Positions 57,720-64,000 of a DNA stretch of 64,000 bases are shown one piece after another. The position numbers and the translations under genes were made by a program. Within the stretch, counting starts at the first letter, position 1. Every line of letters starts with the position of its first letter. This DNA comes from Cryptomeria japonica (taxonomy: Eukaryota > Streptophyta > Pinopsida > Cupressales > Cupressaceae). A model generated the notes under the pieces. The model was not told the origin of the DNA. It searched no databases and saw only the letters and a program-made list of their open reading frames with translations. Where the stretch lies: the NCBI RefSeq assembly GCF_030272615.1, contig NC_081415.1, positions 417,661,757 to 417,725,756 on the forward strand, read 5' to 3'.

Positions 57720-58950
57720 TGTAGCATCCTAAAATTGTGACACTTGCAATTTCGACTGCATTTCGGTCTTCACGATGGCGACGCAACACGCAACCTGAAT
57801 GGAGACCCCGAAACCTAATTATGACACTGAAAACTGCATTTTTCAAACACCCTGGCCTGAACCTCCTTGCACCCTGTTGTCCCGGGAGGTGGGACCAGAG
57901 CGCCCAGTGCCCTGGTCCTTCAGGACCAGGGCGCCCAGCGCCCTGGTCCCTGGGTCCTATTTTGGGCCCGGTCTCCTAAGGGGTCTCGGGTCTTTTTGTT
58001 TGCAAATTGGAAATTAAACTTTCCTGGTCGGCCTAAGGTCGGGAAAATCAGTCTATCGGCCCTAAATGACAAGTATATAAACTACATTTTCCTCTCTCAT
58101 TTGGATGAGAGACACACATGAGGGAAAAGGCGTGGAAACTATACTCAAGCATTCAAGCATTCTTTCAAGCAATTGATCATTTCAAGTCTCCATTCAAGGC
58201 TAAGTGTTGCATTCAAGACAAGGATTCAACCATTGAAGAGGAGATCACATACTACATACAACATACTACAACAACATACAACATCTATACCTTCGCACAT
58301 AAGGATACAAACATCCTTAGAACAAGGTATTAGTACTTGTTTTACATACATTTACATTTACAGCACTTGCTCATTTCTTGGTTAATTCCAAAACCGGGGT
58401 TTGACCTAAAGGCAAACCCCTAATCCCTAACCCCCCAATCATCTTCGCTTTTTTGTGTGTAGGTTACAGGTACGCGGCTGAAATTGAAGATCTGGAATCC
58501 TTGTACAGAGACAAACAGATCCCCCTTCGTTTCGCAGATTTTTCGGAGGACCGTGGCGGTCGGGCGCCATCGTCCCGGTGACTTTTGCTCAAATTTGCAG
58601 GACAGCGCCGTATCGACATTTTACTGCTAATTCCAGGTCCGCAGCTTCATACTGTATTCCTATCTCAGTTTATAAGCGAATCTTTGTCACTTTCTATGCA
58701 TTCCTAGCTTAACTCTTCTATGCACATTCTTTACAAAAGAGGGTAGCCTTGCTTTCTTAACCCTTGAAACACATTTAGCATCCAATCTTGCATTGCGTGG
58801 GATTGGATCTTGTGGGTTTCAACCCCTCTTTTGAATGTAAAGTCTCTCCCCTAAGTGAAAACCATCAACCCTAGGGAATCTCCCTTCTCTCTCCTCGGAG
58901 TTGGAAGAGGGGAGAGCAACTAGGGTTCGATCGCGATTTTTCGCTTTACA
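57720..58950 (+). mobile_element. Element E 5' LTR
   Basis: TGTAGCATCC to CGCTTTACA. A TATA box (TATATAA) lies at 58074-58080, the GC-rich core at 58547-58575, and two minisatellite units near 57890-57955. Confidence 0.9.
58074..58080 (+). promoter_or_regulatory. TATA box in element E LTR
   Basis: TATATAA, 355 bp into the LTR, sits in the same place as the TATAAAA of the D LTRs. It is the likely promoter of the genomic RNA. Confidence 0.65.
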
Positions 58951-58953
58951 TTT

Positions 58954-58972
58954 TGGTGAACCCGACGTGAAC
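58954..58972 (+). other. Primer binding site of element E (tRNA-Trp type)
   Basis: TGGTGAACCCGACGTGAAC, 3 bases after the LTR end, identical to D. Confidence 0.78.
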
Positions 58973-59351
58973 ATCCTTTCTGATTATTCATAGTTAGATC
59001 TGAAAATTGGATTCCTTGATTACATTTCCATGTTTGATCTTTTGCAAAATTTTAGAGGTTAATTGCATAAAAACCCTAAAATTTCTTTTTGAAAATTAAG
59101 CTTGCGAAATGTTTAATTATTAATGCTTGTTTCAGATCTGCCCTTCTATTACAAATTATAAGTTCATATCTATGCTTTAATTTTGAAAATTAAGTGGTTA
59201 AGTGTCAAAACCCTAATTTTTGAAACCCTCTTGATTCAACCTTTGTCCGACAATTTCAATGATCAAAACATCTCCAAATCAGCTGTAACTTTGGATTCCG
59301 CAATAAAATCACAATATCTTTCATCCCTGAAAATTTGGAAAAAAGTTGCGA

Positions 59352-59381
59352 GGACCGTGTGCACTCCGAGCGCCATCGTCC
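59352..59381 (+). repeat. GC-rich core, leader orientation (E copy 1)
   Basis: Reads GGACCGTGTGCACTCCGAGC and so on, between AAAAAAGTTGCGA and CCGACATTTTTT. Its reverse complement is what occupies the same place in the C LTR. Confidence 0.85.
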
Positions 59382-59970
59382 CCGACATTTTTTCTGAAAT
59401 TTCGGGAGCGAGATCTTACTGTATTTTACTGCTAAAATCCAGAATTTTGGCTGATTTTATCAAATCTAACACTTTCAAAATTACAGTCAAAGTTGGTCTT
59501 GTGATTGCTTGGATTAAGGCTTCTAAACATTCAAAAATTGTTAAAATTGAAATTTGTGTCAAAATTGTGTTTCTTACTGTCCTAAATTTGAAAAGTGTGT
59601 TATCATTCATTCGAAATTTCAGTGCTTTATTCAAATTCTTACAATTTGTGACTTTTGAAATTAAGTGCTTAATTACAACTTTAATTTCCACTTTCAAAAT
59701 TGAATTTTGCGTGAAATTGAGTCAATTTTCAAATTTCAAAATTTGCATTGCTCTTGACATTCCCTCTAAAATCATAAAATTCAAAATTTCAGTTTCCCTC
59801 TCTTTTTCAAAATTCAAATTTTGCATTTTTCGACAATCTTGGTAGGGTTCAATTTCTAGATTGCAACTTTAATTTGACCTATCTACAGATCGTAAAATCA
59901 CTCAATTTTTTCAGATTAGCTCTAAAATCATCATACCTTTCATCCCTGCGAATTTCGAAAAAATTTACAA

Positions 59971-60001
59971 GGACTGTGTTGCATTCTGAGCGCCACGGTC
60001 C
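59971..60001 (+). repeat. GC-rich core, leader orientation (E copy 2)
   Basis: A diverged second copy (GGACTGTGTTGCATTCTGAG and so on) in the same orientation as copy 1, about 620 bp downstream and just before Gag. Confidence 0.8.
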
Positions 60002-60128
60002 CGGACATTTTTTTCGAAATTTCGGGAGACTGTCGTGATTGCATTTAACAGCTTAAATCCAGAAGATTGGCTGATTTTACTGAAAATTGCTACCTTTAAA
60101 TTCAAAATCTTCTCTCTCTTTCTAGTGC

Positions 60129-63100
60129 ATGAGTTTTACAACAATAAGCCCTACTTACACTATTCCCATTAGACGAAACCGTAGAATTAAGTCTTTCCGA
60201 GGTTTAACTACTGAGGAGATGGAACCTAATTTGAATAGCCTTTTTAACGAGGACATGGGTAATTCCTCTAATCCTCCTAATGATGAAGAAGCTCTCCATG
60301 AGGTTTCTGAAGAACAACTTTCGAAATTGGATAACCAATTTGATGATTTTCACCAATGGATGTCTCATGAGTACTCTGATAGTCAAGCTCTTCCTTTAAT
60401 TGAGGGTCTAAAACATATGCTTCAAAGTGATAAGAATGGAATTGATATTTTGTGTGGTATTTCACACAATGTGAACTCGAATGTGATGCCTATAAAGAGT
60501 TGTGCTGAATCTTTAGGTTATACACAACCTCCTACACAAGTCAATCATTCTATTCCTTTGACAACTTCTATTGTTAGCATACCTACTTTTACATCAAACA
60601 TAATGACTACTTCTATACAAGACATTCCTCCTGTGATCACCAGTCATGGGGGCAACCCTTCTTCTTCAATTAACCCTCTTCCTTCATTTAATCTGACTTC
60701 TTCATTCATTCCTTCAATGAGTGTTCCTATTATATCTCCACAAATGAACATGACGCAAGGGGGGCAATTCGTTTAACCATTCCATTCCTCCTTGTAGTGT
60801 TCCTCCTGTCCAATCATCTCCTATGACTAACTATCATAGAGTCCCACCACCTTACTCTTTACCTTCTTTCAATAACATAACACCTCCATCTCAATCTAAC
60901 ACATCTAATATGAATTCTTCAACTGAAGCGACCATTAACAATCTCGCACAAACTGTCTCTTCTTTACAGCAACAAATTGCCTCTATGAATCAATCTAAGT
61001 TTAGTGTGCCCACATTTGATGTTGTGAGCCCACTTTCTCTTGACATTGTTCGAGCTATTCCCCCTAAACATGTTGAAATCCCACATTTGGAGCTCTATAA
61101 TGGTAAAGGTGATCCTCTAACACATGTTAAGACTTTTCAAACAATATGTACTGATTTTGCTTATGACCAAAGGTTACTTGCAAAACTGTTTACTAGAACA
61201 TTAAGAGACAAAGCCCTACAATGGTATTGCTCGTTGCCTTCCTATTCTATTACTTCTTTCGAACAACTTGCAAATGCTTTCATTCAAAAATTTCAAAACA
61301 ATATAAGTCCTAAAGTTACTTTGATTGATTTAATGCATTGTAAACAAGGTGTTAAAGAAAAAGTGACTGATTTCATTGGTAGATATAAGCATTTGTATGC
61401 TCAAATTTCTTTTCCAGTGCCTGACAATGATATTCAAAGAATCTTTATTTCTAATTTACAAAAAGATATTAGAGACAAACTTCTGTTTTCTGAGTTTACT
61501 TCTTTCCAACAGTTGTGTGCAACTCTTCACAATTATCAACCGACTGTGAGTCAAATGGAACAATCGCATCCTATGGCTCTGAGTGATAAGGGTGATAGCA
61601 GTCAACAACCATTTGGGAAGTTTAAACCGAATAGAGATTCCATCAAATTCAATGAAAACATCATCAACAACAATGTGAATGCAGCATCAGGTGTGCCTCC
61701 TATTTCTAAGTTTTTCAAGAAAGAAAGAAAGTATACTCCTTTGAATGAATCATTGCATAGTATTATGAATAAGTTATTGGAACAAAATGTGCTTACTCTT
61801 CCTCCTATAAGTCAAATTGATCCTACAAAGATTACTTCACCTTATTTTGATAACAAAGCCTTTTGTCAATTTCATTGTCAGCCTGGGCATGATACTGAAA
61901 AATGTTTTTCTTTAAAGGGTAAAATTCAAGATTTGATTGATAATAACACTATTTCTATTTCTGTGAATGATAAAGGCAATACATCTGTAGCTCCTCCTAA
62001 TCAAAATCTTCAGATTTTCACTGATCCATTACCTTCTCATACCTCTAATGCAATTGAGGCTAATGATTCCTCTCTCTCATCTGATGGTCTTGTGTCTATG
62101 ACTCCGAATGTGATTAACTTTGTAGAGCAGCAAGAAAACCCTAAAGAACCTTCCATCACATTTGATTCCAGTGAAACCATTAGGGCACCTGATGGTCCTT
62201 TATACATAGTTGCAAAAGTCAAGAATACACCTTGCCATGGAGTGCTTATTGATCCTTTGTGCATGGTTAATGTTATTACTGAAGAATTTCTTTTTACTTT
62301 GCAATTGAATCAAGTGATATATGACAAAACAGATGTGATTGTGAAATTATTTGATGCATTTTCTTCTCCTGCAATTGGTTCTATTACATTGCCTATTGAG
62401 GTCCATAACAAATCTGTTGATGTGAACTTTGCTATTATTCCTTCATCCGAACAATTTCGTGTGAAGCTTGGCTATCCTTGGCTATCTTCCATGAAAGCTA
62501 TTGCTTCTCCTATTCACAAGTGTTTGAAATTTCCCCATAATGGTGAAGTTGTTACTATCAATCATAGTCTCTTTAAACCAGCTGAAAGAACTTCTAGCGT
62601 TCCTATTGATTACTTTTGGCCTAAACAATTCCAATCTCTTCCTCCGCGAAGTGATCATCTTTTCAAATCTTATCAAAAATGGAAAACAGATATGATTCTA
62701 TCTTTAAGTGAACCTAGAACACCTAAACTTGATATTCCTATCATTCTTGAGAAGGAAGTTCTTCCTTTGAAAGATAAAACTAATGTCTTTCCTCAAGAAG
62801 ATTCCCAACCCATGGATGTAACTATGTCTATGCCTAATAAACTTCCTAAAAGTAGACTTATACCTCCTCGTCATGATGGACTTGGTCTTCTTCCTAAACC
62901 AAAAATTCCTCCTTTATATGGAGCAGTTCCTCCTCCTTCTTTTTATAGAGAGAAGAGACCTTCTTCTTCTCCTATTATCCAGCCTAAGAGACCACAACCT
63001 AAACACCCAAGTGATAAGGATGAGAACATTCCTCCTCCTCAATCTTCTTCACTTCCTACTAAGACTAGACGAAATCGTTCTGCACGTGAACGCCGACGAA

Positions 63101-63564
63101 AGCGTCGTCTTAGGGCTCAAGCAGCCGCTTCTCAAACTTTGCAATCTCCAAAGACACCTTCAACAAGCATTATTCCATTTTCTCCTCAGCCGACGATTGA
63201 GCCGAAATCTCCTAAACATAAGATGCATGATGGTCTTGATCCTGTGCGAGTTAAAGATCTTATTTTTATAAATCTTGATGATGATATGGATGAAAATGTT
63301 ATTCATGATGAAAATGTTACTCCTCTTGCTTCTGATAGTGAATATGAACTTGTTGATGTTGATAACCATTTATCTAATGAATTTTCTAAAGCACTTATCG
63401 TAGCTCCTAGACAAGAACAATGTGGCTTGGAACATGAACATAGCCCTTGTTTGGATCTTGTGATAGCTCCATCTGCTGTGTTGAATGTTCCTCCTCTAGC
63501 ATGTTCCCTGCCTTCCCGAAACATTGATCAGCAAGATCGGGGGGTAGATGACGTGCTAGACTAG
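60129..63564 (+). pseudogene. Element E Gag plus protease-like polyprotein (one frameshift)
   Basis: ATG at 60129 (MSFTTISPTYTIPIRRNRRI). The frame shifts near 60765, where a run of six G replaces five G in D. The second frame (to 63564) is long and open. Gag capsid lies at about 61075-61560 (LELYNGKGDPLTHVKTFQ, FTRTLRDKALQWYCSL). A C-x2-H-x4-H-x4-C knuckle, FCQFHCQPGHDTEKC, is at 61861-61905. A retropepsin-like fold has LIDPLCMVNVI (signature lost) and LGYPWLSSM (62215-62530). Then come a Pro-rich segment, a basic tract (RRNRSARERRRKRRLRAQ) and the end GVDDVLD. No RT, RNase H or integrase follows. Apart from the frameshift the copy looks well preserved. Confidence 0.92.
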
Positions 63565-64000
63565 TTACATTAGCATAGCAGATTCTCTCCTCTCTTGTGT
63601 TACTTCTTCTATATGTTACTCTCATTCTTCTATTTGTTGTCCTTAGTGTTGTCTACTTGAGGACGATGCAAAGCATTGAGATCTCTCGATCTCTCTCATG
63701 TTGACTCAAAAGACACATGTGTTCCCTTCTTCTAGGTGACCTTCCTTGATTGGGGAATGAAGAACAATTATGCATACATACATATGATATATATACATGA
63801 ATTATCATATAGCATACTGACCCCAAGGAAAGTGAAGTCACCTCGTGCTTTGTGTTTTGTGTCTATTATCCTTGGGTTTATCTCACACTTGGGGGCTAAA
63901 TCCTTGTGATAACGTCCTCCTTTCTCATTTCTTATATGTATCACTACCTTAAAGCAATCACCCCTGGTGAGGCATGTGCGATCGCTTTAACATAGGGGGG
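63565..64000. other. Element E 3' untranslated region
   Basis: Collinear with the 3' UTR of D read on the minus strand (48765-49487). By comparison with D the purine tract and 3' LTR would start a few hundred bases beyond the window. Confidence 0.75.

Larger units (their letters stand above)
58973..60128 (+). other. Element E leader with two GC-core modules
   Basis: A long untranslated leader, collinear with that of D. The GC-rich cores lie at 59352-59381 and 59971-60001. The left flank of the first (59261-59351) is clearly homologous, in the same direction, to 29040-29128 of the C LTR. A 220-codon frame at 59183-59845 is low-complexity, with no domain, and is not convincingly a gene. Confidence 0.8.
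57720..64000 (+). mobile_element. LTR retrotransposon E (D family), cut by window end
   Basis: Begins TGTAGCATCC with a 1231-bp 5' LTR, primer site, leader, Gag/protease-like polyprotein and 3' tail. The purine tract and 3' LTR lie beyond the window. It is collinear with element D throughout, on the opposite strand. Confidence 0.9.

Noticed and set aside
60760-60780. Programmed +1 or -1 frameshift in E gag
   Set aside because: Element D has five G in the same run and no shift, and the break lies mid-Gag, so it is an ordinary homopolymer error or mutation.

Overview
This window is a piece of a large, repeat-packed seed-plant nuclear genome. The signs are plant-type Ty3/gypsy and Ty1/copia polyproteins, initiator-tRNA-Met primer sites, a plant mobile domain (PMD) gene, and several layers of LTR retrotransposons inserted into one another. 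A gymnosperm is plausible because of the very long LTRs and the amount of old decayed element sequence, but nothing here proves it. I found no ordinary host gene, rRNA, tRNA or CRISPR array. Nearly every long reading frame belongs to a transposable element.

Layout. (1) 1-9060: an old plus-strand gypsy pol (about 1418-4440) whose reverse transcriptase is cut by a 961-bp DNA transposon, then a degenerate ~78-bp repeat field, then a decayed ORF of unknown function (5690-9060). (2) 9061-12249: no gene seen, but a candidate LTR promoter at its right end. (3) 12250-17429: a minus-strand gypsy relic G with domain order gag, protease, extra RNase H, RT, RNase H, integrase. (4) 17455-19412: a minus-strand copia relic A, with a complete miniature LTR element (TRIM) inside its RT. 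(5) 19413-57645: chromovirus B, with ~4.4-kb LTRs and a C-terminal chromodomain. Its 3' LTR is split by two later insertions. Element C (28763-45672, TSD CATGT) is one and element D (47464-55203, TSD GATTC) is the other. (6) 57720-64000: element E, the same family as D on the plus strand, running off the window.

The most interesting part is the C/D/E/F group. All four share an LTR start (TGTAGC...). C, D and F share a polypurine tract, and C, D and E share a primer site matching tRNA-Trp. Yet each encodes a different subset of functions. D and E have Gag plus a protease-like domain with a broken active site and no RT or integrase. C has a protease-like domain plus a G-patch and no recognisable Gag, RT or integrase. 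F, a minus-strand piece rearranged into the 5' LTR of C, has integrase and, antisense to it, an intron-containing PMD gene. The LTRs and leaders of the group also carry a ~31-bp GC-rich core whose orientation is reversed between LTR copies and leader copies while the flanking sequence stays collinear. This could be a mutually dependent set of elements; that is inference.

Decay is visible throughout. Most internal stops are TAG where glutamine (CAG) is expected, or TGA where arginine (CGA) is expected, as methylated-cytosine deamination would give.
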